Shown here: piece by piece, positions 14,976-23,314 of the stretch
Layout: each line of letters begins with the position of its first letter
How positions within the stretch are numbered: position 1 is the first letter of the stretch
Assembly (NCBI GenBank): GCA_964465145.1
Contig: CAYXJR010000028.1
Location: 1-49,635 of the forward strand
Direction: 5' to 3'
Length of the DNA: 49,635 bases
Source: JAUVKA01 sp964465145
GTDB taxonomy: Bacteria > Bacteroidota > Bacteroidia > Bacteroidales > UBA12481
Notes under the pieces: model-generated
Database searches by the model: none
Seen by the model: only the letters and a program-made list of their open reading frames with translations
Told to the model about the DNA's origin: nothing
Made by a program: the position numbers and the translations under genes

Positions 14976-17621
14976 TTATAACCTCCCAACCTGCCATGTT
15001 GGTGATTCTAAAACCCTGGCTGTTTTGGTAATGGTTTTATCACCTATTGTAAGATTAATCTGGTAAGGGTCGGGCTTAATTCTTGATGTATCAATGTATA
15101 ATTTATGCAGTCCTTTGCTTGATAGGGCTTTACGATTTGTTACCTCTTTACCGGTAAAATCAGATATGATTATGGTTATTTCCTGTTCGCTGTCTTTTTT
15201 AACATAGTAGTAAATCTCAAAGCCATTTGGCTCATTGGGTGTTCTCAGGTGGTTATCACCCATCATCTGCTGATTTCCCCATTCACTGCGATCGGAATAA
15301 TTTTTTTGAGGCTTGTCCTTAATATCAAATAAGTGGAAATCCTTTTCCAGAAGATCAGATGAAATTTCTGAAAACAATGAAATATCCATTATCCAGGCTC
15401 CTCGTCCGTAGGTTCCTACAACCAGATCTTTTTCCCGGGGGTGTACCAATAAATCTCTTACAGGGATTACCGGCATGTTTTGCTTAAGGGATATCCAGTT
15501 ATCTCCTCGGTCAAAACTTACAAAAACACCAACATCAGTACCAGCAAACAACAAATTTTCATTTGTTTGATCCTCAAAAATTACACTTACCGGTGCATCC
15601 GGCAGTCCGTTCGTGATGTTTTTCCATGTTTTACCGAAGTCTTCGGTTTTATAAACAAAAGGTTTGAAAATATCCTGTCGGAAGCCTGATTTGCATACAA
15701 AGGCTCTGCTTTCCAGATGTTTGGAGGCTGCTACACGGCTCACCCAGGTGTCTGCAGGAGCCCCTGTCTGGGCCAGTACATCGGTTAGTTCAGTCCAATC
15801 AGCACCATGATTTTTGGTCAAATGTACATGTCCGTCATCTGTTCCAACCCAGATGATACCAGGTTTCACAACTGACTCAGAAATGCTGGATATGGTACAA
15901 TGCATCATATGTCCTTTGCCGGCAATTTTAACCGGATCGTTATTCGTAAGGTCCGGACTAATTTCTTCCCATGAATCACCCCGGTCAGGTGAACTCAAAA
16001 GACACTGGGCTCCCACATACAATGTAGCGGAATTATGTGGAGAGATAATTATCGGGGTGGTCCAGGTATATCTATAGGGTGGGGCTCCATCTTTGGGGAC
16101 AGGGCTTATTGGCCATCTTTGACCGGTTAACTGGTCTTCACGATGGTGTTTCCCAAATTGTGTAGTAAAATACAGCCAACGGTTATTCTCATGGTCTACC
16201 TGTGTATACATGCCGTCCCACATACCAGTGATTACCCAGTCCTCTATTCCGATAGAGCCATTCCAGTTATTGACAGGACCTTTCCATGTTTCATGATCCT
16301 GGAGGCCGATGTATATATTATATGGCTGGGCATCATCCACTTCTACCTGATATATTTCACCTGCCGGGATATGATAATAATGATTCATATGTTCTCCGGT
16401 ATCCCAGGAACTGTATATTCCCCCATCACTACCCAGCATGATGTGCCTGGAGTCGGCCGGATCGATCCAGAAGCAGCGGTTGTCACCGAAATTACTCCTG
16501 AATTTTGTTTTCTCACGCCATCCCCGTGGCCAGGTTTTCCCTCCGTCGAGGGTGTAGTTCATACCGGCTCCTATGATGTAGGCAACATCAGAATCCAGTG
16601 GATCAGCATAAATCATATTAAAGGAATAGGCAGCTTTGCCGCTTACGTCGATGTTTTTAGGAGATATATCTTCCCAGTTATCACCACTGTTAGTGCTTTT
16701 AAACACCTGTCCACCTATGAGCGCATCGTAGGAATTATCGGTAAACTCATCAAACTTCCTTTTTGGATCAGGCACATAATCAGGATCAGGATTAAGGTTT
16801 TGAACAACGGCATAAATAATATCCGGATTGGCGCGATGAATATCAATGCCTATGCGCCCAAGATTTCCCTGAGGTAATCCCCCTTCGACAATAGCCCAGT
16901 TTTCACCGGCATCAGAAGTTTTATATATTCTAGATCCTGGTCCACCGGCTTCAAAATGCCATGCAGAGCGACTCATATCATAGCTGCTTGCATAGAGGAT
17001 ATCAGGGTTTTGTCGGTTAATTACCAGGTCGATAATGCCAATCTTATCATTGAGATAAAGTACTTTTTTCCATGTTTTACCACCATTGATGGTTTTGAAG
17101 ACACCCCGTTCTTCATTAGCTGAGAACAGATGTCCCATGGCTGCAACGTAAACTATATCAGGATTGGAAGGATGAATAATAATCCTGTTAACATGGTGGG
17201 AATCTTTTAGTCCCATATCCTCCCAGGTTTTCCCGCCGTCCAATGATTTATAAACTCCATTCCCTGCATAACTGGACCGTGCGCTGTATGCTTCGCCTGT
17301 GCCAATCCAGATCATATCTGAATTAGAAGGCGCAATCTCCACACAGCCTATAGAATTGGTATTCAGGTTGTCAGATATACATTCAAAGGTATTTCCATTA
17401 TTCGCTGTTTTCCACACTCCTCCGGCTCTCTGAGCAACATACCATGTATATTGATTTTCCGAATCTGGATTTTCCGGAACAGCAATGTCAGAAACCCAGG
17501 CACCAGTTCGGAAGGCACCGAGATTGCGATATTCAAACTCATTGAAAAGTTCCGGAGAAATTTGAGCCGATAGAAGATTCGGAAATAGCAGGACAAATAA
17601 CAGGGTAGGTTTAAACTTCAT
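14976..17621 (-). CDS. Large exported Asp-box (BNR/VPS10-like) beta-propeller protein
   Basis: An 881-residue exported protein; the signal peptide starts at the ATG at 17621 (MKFKPTLLFVLLFPNLLSAQ), which is preferred over an upstream in-frame start that would add ten polar residues. The mature part is filled with Asp-box motifs of the form S-x-D-x-G-x-x-W: SLDGGKTWEDM, TINGGKTWKKV, TSDAGENWAIV, STNSGDNWEDI, TLDGGKTWPRG, SPDRGDSWEEI, TEDFGKTWKNI and SFDRGDNWISL. This predicts two beta-propellers, as in sortilin/VPS10 and xyloglucanase-like proteins. There is no type IX sorting domain at the C-terminus. Such proteins are often labelled glycosyl hydrolases, but no catalytic residues can be assigned. 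It heads a three-gene minus-strand operon. Confidence 0.85.
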   Translation of the reverse strand: MKFKPTLLFVLLFPNLLSAQISPELFNEFEYRNLGAFRTGAWVSDIAVPENPDSENQYTWYVAQRAGGVWKTANNGNTFECISDNLNTNSIGCVEIAPSNSDMIWIGTGEAYSARSSYAGNGVYKSLDGGKTWEDMGLKDSHHVNRIIIHPSNPDIVYVAAMGHLFSANEERGVFKTINGGKTWKKVLYLNDKIGIIDLVINRQNPDILYASSYDMSRSAWHFEAGGPGSRIYKTSDAGENWAIVEGGLPQGNLGRIGIDIHRANPDIIYAVVQNLNPDPDYVPDPKRKFDEFTDNSYDALIGGQVFKSTNSGDNWEDISPKNIDVSGKAAYSFNMIYADPLDSDVAYIIGAGMNYTLDGGKTWPRGWREKTKFRSNFGDNRCFWIDPADSRHIMLGSDGGIYSSWDTGEHMNHYYHIPAGEIYQVEVDDAQPYNIYIGLQDHETWKGPVNNWNGSIGIEDWVITGMWDGMYTQVDHENNRWLYFTTQFGKHHREDQLTGQRWPISPVPKDGAPPYRYTWTTPIIISPHNSATLYVGAQCLLSSPDRGDSWEEISPDLTNNDPVKIAGKGHMMHCTISSISESVVKPGIIWVGTDDGHVHLTKNHGADWTELTDVLAQTGAPADTWVSRVAASKHLESRAFVCKSGFRQDIFKPFVYKTEDFGKTWKNITNGLPDAPVSVIFEDQTNENLLFAGTDVGVFVSFDRGDNWISLKQNMPVIPVRDLLVHPREKDLVVGTYGRGAWIMDISLFSEISSDLLEKDFHLFDIKDKPQKNYSDRSEWGNQQMMGDNHLRTPNEPNGFEIYYYVKKDSEQEITIIISDFTGKEVTNRKALSSKGLHKLYIDTSRIKPDPYQINLTIGDKTITKTARVLESPTWQVGRL

Positions 17622-17677
17622 GATAAAAAGTGTTTGGTCGCAGGTACTCAATGTTTGTATTCAAAATTAAAAGGAAT

Positions 17678-17698
17678 AACTGACAACTGAAAACTTTA
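17678..17698. repeat. Short heptad array
   Basis: AACTGAC, AACTGAA, AACTTTA: three heptads next to the hairpin at 17708. A weak member of the heptad family. Confidence 0.5.
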
Positions 17699-17707
17699 TA
17701 AAACACA

Positions 17708-17739
17708 AGCGGGAAACCATCTTTCGATAATTTCCCGCT
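17708..17739 (-). terminator. Perfect hairpin with GAAA loop, possible terminator or domain V-like element
   Basis: AGCGGGAAA (minus strand 5' arm) pairs perfectly over 9 bp with TTTCCCGCT; the interior extends as TTATC-GAAA-GATGG with two G-T pairs, giving about 14 bp closed by a GNRA tetraloop. On the minus strand the sequence after it is T-rich. The 5' AGC and GAAA loop recall group II intron domain V, but the two-base bulge of a true domain V is missing. It may simply end the RNA proposed for 17690-18214. Confidence 0.5.
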
Positions 17740-18143
17740 CCCACCTGTTGGTTGCCGTAGCCTCCAACTGTGTCCAAGTTACTGTTATTTTGGCTGGCAC
17801 CAGTTTGTTTTCCGTAGATTCCATCCTGCTACCCACATTCCTGATCAACCTTGCAGCTGCTCATTCATGTTCCGCCTTGATCCCCGTTCCGTCAACCCTT
17901 GCAGGTTTCCTTTTCGGGTGTTCCTATATCCTGGTGGGATGTGCTCTTCACATCTGGCTGCATCCGATACTTCGTCCACCCTTCGGAAATGGCTTGCGCC
18001 AATCCCCAGAATCGGGCGGGATCTGATACCTCCCTGTCCGGTTCCATCCTCGCTTCTATCCCATTTTGCTGATTAATTCCAAGTTGCCCCTTCACTAAAA
18101 ACCTCCATGATATTTACACGACTTTTTTCCCAAACAGTCATCG

Positions 18144-18157
18144 GCAGCCGAAGCTGC
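18144..18157 (-). other. Hairpin with UUCG tetraloop
   Basis: On the minus strand GCAGC-TTCG-GCTGC forms a 5-bp stem with a C(UUCG)G loop, the most stable RNA tetraloop class. It lies in non-coding DNA near the proposed 5' end of the candidate RNA and is evidence for RNA-level structure. Confidence 0.6.
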
Positions 18158-18220
18158 TTCTGATTCATCCCTTTCAAAGAACTTGACCTCACCGGGCCTT
18201 TTATCCCTCGCTTAGTTCTC

Positions 18221-18251
18221 CAAATATAATAGGAGATTTTAATTTGTCAAT
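18221..18251 (-). promoter_or_regulatory. Promoter-like element for the candidate RNA
   Basis: On the minus strand, TATATTTG (18228 down to 18221) fits the Bacteroidota -7 consensus TAnnTTTG and ATTG (18251-18248) stands at the -33 position, 19 bp away. The same TATATTTG with ATTG 20 bp upstream precedes the POT transporter gene at 20331-20362. Transcription would start near 18214 and run into the non-coding region, with no gene for about 600 bp. Confidence 0.5.
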
Positions 18252-18424
18252 GATTTTAGCGGAATTTAAATGAACCCGTTTTAAACAGGAGTTATGAACA
18301 ATTGTTCATAACTATAAAGTGGTATTTTTTAATGAAATAGACCCCCGGTTTCTTCGATTTTAACACCTGTTGAAAAAATAAGGGCAGCAACAACAGCCAC
18401 AGCCCTTAATTTTTTTATCCCCAT

Positions 18425-18466
18425 TTCCCACTTCCCCGTTCCCAGTTCCCGGTTCCCAGTTCCCTA
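18425..18466. repeat. Heptad tandem array overlapping the POT stop codon
   Basis: Six heptads TTCCCAC, TTCCCCG, TTCCCAG, TTCCCGG, TTCCCAG, TTCCCTA in one phase. The last unit contains the stop codon of the transporter gene (18464-18466), so here the array reaches the coding frame itself. On the coding strand the unit reads GGGAACT. Confidence 0.88.
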
Positions 18467-20287
18467 CTTCGTTGCCTTTTCCAGTTTTTTCATTATTGAG
18501 AAAATGAAGGCGGCTGAAAGTAAACATAAAACGATAAAAATGAGCCATAGCTGCCATAAATTAATTCGATCCCACATTTTGGATCCTACAAATAGTAGTT
18601 TATTTCCCACGGCAGTTGCTGCTAACCATCCACCTTGCATCAATCCCTGGAATCTGACAGGTGAAACCTTTGAAACGAAGGATAAGCCCATTGGGCTAAG
18701 GAACAATTCAGCAATAGTGATTACAAAATACATGCTGATCAGCCACCATTGTGACACGCGGGCTTCTTCGCTCATTGTGGAACCTGCAACATTAAGTTCT
18801 TTTGGTGAAGCAAGGTTAAGCGATCCCACCAAAAGAATAGCAAAAGCTGTTGCCGCTAATACCATCCCGATTCCAATTTTTCTCGGAGTTGAAGGTTCTT
18901 TCTTCCTTTTATTAAGGAAGGCAAAGAATCCGATTACCAGGGGTGTAAGGAAAACAATATAGAAGGGATTGAAATGCTGGAATATCTCCGGCTGAATCCG
19001 GTTCGATGGATCGAATGAACGGTACATGAGGAACACGATTACAGCACCTCCTATAGCTGCCAGTCCCCCAAATAACTTCGTCTGGGCAGGCCCCTTCCTC
19101 AAGGCATAGGCCAGTCCGGTTAATCCAATTCCGAATCCCAGTAAGCTCCATACATTAAAAAAGACCATTGAAAACTCAGAAACATATTTTACAGTGAAGT
19201 CCCTGGCAAACAAAGTCATAGTAAGTCCATTCTGGTGGAATGCCATCCAGAAGAAGATAACCACAGTAAATACCAGGAGCAATGCCGATATACGAGGTTT
19301 TTCTTCCTTGGTTGAGATTTGTAGTATCCAAACAACAAATATTATGAACAATCCAGCGGCAAATGCCAGGCTGAAACCATCTTCATTCAGTAATTTCATT
19401 CCAAAATAAATGGAGACTCCTGCTGCAACTCCAACAATAATGGCCCATACAAGAGCGAGAGGTTTCTTTTGTGTTCTATCGACTTCAGCTGCTGATACAG
19501 CTGCTGATTCAGCTGTCTCCATTGAACGGTCCGGAAGCATTTTTTTCCAGATTGCATAAACTACCAGGCTGATTACCATGGAGATAGCAGCAACCCCAAA
19601 AGCATAATTATAGCCGTGAGAAAAGACATCAATGTACCGGGAGGCAAAATCGCTTAGATTTTCTGTTACGGGATGGAGGCTGCCAGCCGTAGCAAGCTCC
19701 TGCATCTGCTGCATATCTACAGATTCATGTGCCAGCAGCCTGTTACTCAATGAAGCCAGATCCTGGTCATAAATAAAACCCTGTGATTTCAAATACCAGT
19801 TTCTTATACCATTGGCTGCATGAGGGGCAAAGAGGGCACCCACATTTATGCCCATGTAAAACCAGCTGAAAGCCCTGTCGCGAAGATGAGCATACTTTGG
19901 ATCATCATACATTTGCCCAACAAGTGCTTGTAGGTTACCTTTAAATAAACCATTTCCAAAGGCAATTACAAAAAGTCCCCCAACGGTTGCCCAAAGGGCC
20001 AATCTGGGAATTGCCATTATAATATAGCCGACAAACATTAATACAATACCCGCCATGATTACGGATTTGTATTTTTTTGTTTTATCAGCCAGAAATCCGC
20101 CAAACAGGGCAAGGGCATAAATAGCAAAGTAGAACCAGCTGTAATACTCGCCGGCTACATCAGCTGATTGATTATACCTGGCCTGCAGGAAAAAAACAAG
20201 GCAAGCCATCATGGTGTAGAAGCCAAAACGCTCTCCCATGTTAGCGAAAAAGGCAATAATTAAACCTTTTGGATGTCCTTTAAACAT
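18464..20287 (-). CDS. POT-family proton-dependent oligopeptide transporter
   Basis: A 607-residue inner-membrane transporter of the POT/PTR2 family, importing di- and tripeptides with protons. The family signature is clear: MGERFGFYTMMACLVFFLQ in helix 1, GGFLADKTKKYK after helix 2, GNGLFKGNLQALVGQMY, and RDRAFSWFYMGINVGALFAP. About 14 hydrophobic helices are visible; a hydrophilic insert lies at about 170-210 and another near 260. The C-terminal part (AELFLSPMGLSFVSKVSP) is typical. It is a single-gene unit with a recognisable promoter upstream. Length is somewhat above the usual ~500 residues because of the inserts. The exact substrate range is unknown. Confidence 0.93.
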   Translation of the reverse strand: MFKGHPKGLIIAFFANMGERFGFYTMMACLVFFLQARYNQSADVAGEYYSWFYFAIYALALFGGFLADKTKKYKSVIMAGIVLMFVGYIIMAIPRLALWATVGGLFVIAFGNGLFKGNLQALVGQMYDDPKYAHLRDRAFSWFYMGINVGALFAPHAANGIRNWYLKSQGFIYDQDLASLSNRLLAHESVDMQQMQELATAGSLHPVTENLSDFASRYIDVFSHGYNYAFGVAAISMVISLVVYAIWKKMLPDRSMETAESAAVSAAEVDRTQKKPLALVWAIIVGVAAGVSIYFGMKLLNEDGFSLAFAAGLFIIFVVWILQISTKEEKPRISALLLVFTVVIFFWMAFHQNGLTMTLFARDFTVKYVSEFSMVFFNVWSLLGFGIGLTGLAYALRKGPAQTKLFGGLAAIGGAVIVFLMYRSFDPSNRIQPEIFQHFNPFYIVFLTPLVIGFFAFLNKRKKEPSTPRKIGIGMVLAATAFAILLVGSLNLASPKELNVAGSTMSEEARVSQWWLISMYFVITIAELFLSPMGLSFVSKVSPVRFQGLMQGGWLAATAVGNKLLFVGSKMWDRINLWQLWLIFIVLCLLSAAFIFSIMKKLEKATK

Positions 20288-20330
20288 ATTATTAAGAGTT
20301 AGTTTAAACTGGATTTATCTCGAAATCTCA

Positions 20331-20362
20331 CAAATATAGAAATCTTTTTAAAGGGTTTCAAT
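20331..20362 (-). promoter_or_regulatory. Promoter of the POT transporter gene
   Basis: On the minus strand, TATATTTG (20338 down to 20331) matches TAnnTTTG and ATTG (20362-20359) lies 20 bp upstream. The predicted start of transcription is near 20324, giving a leader of about 37 bases before the ATG at 20287. Confidence 0.55.
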
Positions 20363-20421
20363 TTTTGCCATTTTTACACTAGTTTTAGTTATTGTATCTA
20401 TTTATTAGCAATGCCGGGAAG

Positions 20422-21927
20422 ATGAAAATACTTAGCAATGAACAGATCAGGGAAGCAGATGAGTTCACGATAAGGAATGAACCCATATCTTCATTAGATC
20501 TGATGGAAAGGGCAGCTAATCAGCTGCTGTTGGAGTGGACATCCCGGTTTACTGTGCATCAGTCGGTTGAGATATTTGCTGGTCCCGGGAATAATGGTGG
20601 GGATGGTATTGCCCTGGCCAGGATGCTGGTGGGAAAGGGATACTTAGTAAACTTGTATGTCATCAGAATAGGCAGGAATTTATCTAAGGATGCGCAATTT
20701 AATTTCGAAAGGCTTCCACAAACAGAAAAGCTGTCGATTTCATGGCTTGATGAATCATCACCAAAACCTATTCCTGACACCCGGGCAATAATCGTAGATG
20801 CCTTATTTGGATCAGGCCTTACCAGGCCATTGGATGGGTTTGCCGGAAAATTGGTTGAACATATCAATTCTTTGCCCAACCATAAAATAGCAATTGATAT
20901 TCCCTCCGGACTTTTTGCTGAGTCAAATCCTGATAATGGTTCTAAACCAGTTATTAGAGCAGACCAAACCTGGTGCTTCCAGTTTCCAAAATTGGCATTT
21001 CTTATGCCAGAGAATGAACTTTTTGTGGGTGAATGGAAATTTCTGGACATAGGCCTTCATCCTGATTTCATTGCCGGGTTATCCACACCGTATCATTATA
21101 TTACAAAGGAATTTGTAAGGGATAAGATTATTCATCGCAAACGCTTTTCACACAAGGGAGATTTCGGACATGCTTTATTATTAGCTGGATCCAGAGGTAA
21201 ATTCGGGGCTGCTATTCTGGCAGGACGTTCCTGTTTAAGAAGCGGAGCGGGGCTGCTTACTATTCACCTTCCGGCTGATGGGATGGTAATATTGCAAACT
21301 TCTGTTCCAGAAGCCATGGCCAGTCTGGATATGGAACAAGATCTGATAAGCTCATTACCCGAATTGGAACCATTTACAGCCGTAGGAATGGGACCCGGCA
21401 TCGGGCAGGATCAAAAAACAATAAAAGTATTGGAAAGACTTCTCAATAGCCACACCCAAATTGTTTTGGATGCTGATGCCCTGAATATTCTTGCCGGAAA
21501 TCCCGATTTGTTGGAAAAAGTCCCCCCGGGAACTATTATAACTCCCCATCCCGGGGAATACAAAAGACTGTTCGGGCCTGATGATGATCATTATGCCCGT
21601 TTAATGCGGATGCGGGAAATAGCTGCCAGGCACCAATTGATCATAGTGCTGAAAGGAGCACACACTGCTGTCGCAAGTCCGGATGGTAAATTGTGGTTTA
21701 ATAGTACCGGCAACCCTGGTATGGCAACTGCAGGCTCAGGCGATGTCTTAACCGGAATAATTTTATCTTTGTTAGCCCAGGGATATCCGCATGTTGATGC
21801 TGCAGTTGTGAGTGTTTTTATACATGGATTAGCTGGTGATATTGGGAAAGAACGGCTGGGAGAGGAGGGATTAATTGCTGGAGATATAATTGAAGGCCTT
21901 CCCTTTGCGTTTAAAACTTGTAAATAA
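20422..21927 (+). CDS. nnr: Bifunctional NAD(P)H-hydrate epimerase / ADP-dependent dehydratase
   Basis: Repairs damaged NADH and NADPH: the N-terminal YjeF domain epimerises R- and S-NAD(P)HX and the C-terminal domain dehydrates the S form with ADP. The 501 residues hold both: residues about 1-215 with AGPGNNGGDGIALARML and VDALFGSGL, then about 225-501 with GDFGHALLLAGSRGKFGAA, DADALNIL, TPHPGEYKRLF and GMATAGSGDVLTGII. The ATG at 20422 is chosen because MKILSNEQIREAD is the usual start of the family; an in-frame start at 20392 adds ten unlikely residues. It diverges from the POT gene. The fused form is the normal bacterial arrangement. Confidence 0.96.
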   Translation: MKILSNEQIREADEFTIRNEPISSLDLMERAANQLLLEWTSRFTVHQSVEIFAGPGNNGGDGIALARMLVGKGYLVNLYVIRIGRNLSKDAQFNFERLPQTEKLSISWLDESSPKPIPDTRAIIVDALFGSGLTRPLDGFAGKLVEHINSLPNHKIAIDIPSGLFAESNPDNGSKPVIRADQTWCFQFPKLAFLMPENELFVGEWKFLDIGLHPDFIAGLSTPYHYITKEFVRDKIIHRKRFSHKGDFGHALLLAGSRGKFGAAILAGRSCLRSGAGLLTIHLPADGMVILQTSVPEAMASLDMEQDLISSLPELEPFTAVGMGPGIGQDQKTIKVLERLLNSHTQIVLDADALNILAGNPDLLEKVPPGTIITPHPGEYKRLFGPDDDHYARLMRMREIAARHQLIIVLKGAHTAVASPDGKLWFNSTGNPGMATAGSGDVLTGIILSLLAQGYPHVDAAVVSVFIHGLAGDIGKERLGEEGLIAGDIIEGLPFAFKTCK

Positions 21928-22023
21928 TAGAGATATTTTATTACCCCGGGTATCAATCACTGTTATTTGCCCCATACCGATACTGAGAAATAATTATCCT
22001 TTGAACATTAAATACCAAAATAG

Positions 22024-23232
22024 ATGAAAATTCGTGTGTTTTTAATCATCTTCCTCGCGGGAATAATAGGAGCCTGCACAACAAATGAGCCTCTGATTAG
22101 CAGATCCAGCGTGGAAAAGGTGGAACAGGGAAAACAATTTAACGATTTTGCCGTCAGCTATGCACTGCCCAGAACCGTGATCAATGTCAAAGTGCTCACC
22201 CAAAAAACAGTGACCAAACCTGGACCCTTTGCCGCCTTTGCTGAGAAATACCTGGGTGTTACCAGTGTGCCTGCAAGGGAAACTAATTCATGGGCGATAA
22301 GTAACATTAGCCTGTCCACTCATGGGGAAAAAGATCCAGGCCAGATTTACAGAATTAGCTCCGAGGGTGCATCGCGGGCCAACAGAATACAACTCAATAC
22401 CGAGGGGGTGTTGTTAGGCGTGAACCTATCTCCCGAAATAGCAATATCACCAAGAGTAAAGGACATCTATTTGAATCAGGCGGGTGAGCTGGTTATTCCT
22501 GGATATTCCGACCGTGCAATTCGAAAGAATACGGAGCCCATGATGGATACCAGTTATCAAATTGTTCGAACAGATACCTCCTTTATTAGGTTACCAATTT
22601 TAATTGAGCAAATAAGCAAAAAAACCCTAATGAATCAGGCCGAGGAAGCAGCTAACCTGATTATGAAACTTCGCGAGAGGAGATTTTTGCTGCTTAATGG
22701 TGAAATTGCATTCGAAGAAGGTCTGATGCCTCTTCCTGATGGGCCTGCCCTGGAAGTAATGTTAAGGGAACTGGCCAGATTAGAATATGATTATGTATCT
22801 CTTTTCGTCGGTCGGACCATTAGCGAAACCAAATCATTTGAGTTTAGTTATACTCCTGGTAATGACGGCAGAAGTGAATCGAAAGATCTGTTTAGTTTTT
22901 CCAATTTCAGCGGAGTGTTACCTCCAGGAAATTCCAATGGAGATCCTGTTAAGCTGGTTATCAGTCCAGTTCCGGAATTCACAGGTTCCCAGGCTATTGT
23001 TAATATAGAAAAGGGTGAAAATGAATCAAAAGGTCAGGGTCTGGCCTACAGGATCCCTGGCAAAGCCAAAATTTCAGTTACCCAGGGTGGGGAAGAACTT
23101 GTTGCAGAGTCCTTCCTTGTGGCTCAGTTCGGTGTTATTCAATTCCTGCCCAATCAGTTATTGAGCCAACCGGATCTAATGATTCGCTTTCATCCTGAGC
23201 TGGGGAACATTCAGGGGATTTATGAAAAGTAG
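22024..23232 (+). CDS. DUF4831-family lipoprotein
   Basis: A 402-residue predicted lipoprotein (lipobox GIIGACTT, Cys18). The sequence after the signal, with FNDFAVSYALPRTVINVKVLTQK, GPFAAFAEKYLGV, YQIVRTDTSFIRLPILIEQ, EEAANLIMKLRERRF and LARLEYDYVSLFVG, matches the DUF4831 pattern common in Bacteroidota; no function is known for this family. It follows the NAD(P)HX repair gene by about 100 bp on the same strand. Its last codons overlap a possible 30-codon reading frame at 23222. Confidence 0.82.
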   Translation: MKIRVFLIIFLAGIIGACTTNEPLISRSSVEKVEQGKQFNDFAVSYALPRTVINVKVLTQKTVTKPGPFAAFAEKYLGVTSVPARETNSWAISNISLSTHGEKDPGQIYRISSEGASRANRIQLNTEGVLLGVNLSPEIAISPRVKDIYLNQAGELVIPGYSDRAIRKNTEPMMDTSYQIVRTDTSFIRLPILIEQISKKTLMNQAEEAANLIMKLRERRFLLLNGEIAFEEGLMPLPDGPALEVMLRELARLEYDYVSLFVGRTISETKSFEFSYTPGNDGRSESKDLFSFSNFSGVLPPGNSNGDPVKLVISPVPEFTGSQAIVNIEKGENESKGQGLAYRIPGKAKISVTQGGEELVAESFLVAQFGVIQFLPNQLLSQPDLMIRFHPELGNIQGIYEK

Positions 23233-23314
23233 CTGGGATGTTTTCTTGCTTGCTGGAATTATTTCGGTATGCATTTTTTTTTACCTTTGGCGCTTAACCT
23301 CAAACTTCAATTGA
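23222..23314 (+). CDS. Possible 30-residue single-helix membrane peptide
   Basis: An ATG at 23222 opens a 30-codon frame that overlaps the end of the DUF4831 gene by 11 bp and whose TGA directly abuts the ATG of the MFS gene at 23315. The product has a short polar start (MKSSWD), one hydrophobic segment of about 20 residues (VFLLAGIISVCIFFYLW) and a short polar end (RLTSNFN), the layout of small membrane proteins. No homologue is known to me. The exact fit between two genes suggests a coupled, translated frame, but a chance frame this short cannot be excluded. Confidence 0.4.
   Translation: MKSSWDVFLLAGIISVCIFFYLWRLTSNFN

Larger units (their letters stand above)
17690..18214 (-). ncRNA. Candidate structured RNA or decayed group II intron-like element
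   Basis: This is most of an 840-bp gap without a convincing gene. The frames crossing it are short, low-quality and lack recognisable domains. On the minus strand it shows a promoter-like element at its start (18221-18251), a GCAGC-TTCG-GCTGC hairpin near the 5' end (18144-18157), a middle part rich in GAAA, GGAAAC and GGAACGGG words that resembles domain I of group II introns, and a 3' hairpin with a GAAA loop (17708-17739) followed by TTGTGTTTT. It is more GC-rich than the flanks. An independent RNA of about 520 nt or the remnant of a retroelement would both fit; I cannot fold or search it. Confidence 0.33.

Noticed and set aside
16143..16877. 244-codon plus-strand frame opposite the Asp-box protein
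   Set aside because: It is fully inside a well-supported gene on the minus strand, and its translation has no family pattern.
17748..18026. 92-codon plus-strand open frame with hydrophobic product
   Set aside because: The translation is Leu/Cys/Ser-rich without a recognisable family, has no good start context, and the overlapping minus strand shows RNA-like hairpins and a promoter; more likely non-coding.
17892..18095. 67-codon minus-strand open frame inside the candidate RNA
   Set aside because: The hydrophilic, Gly/Glu/Lys-rich translation has no known domain, and such frames are common in purine-rich structured RNA.
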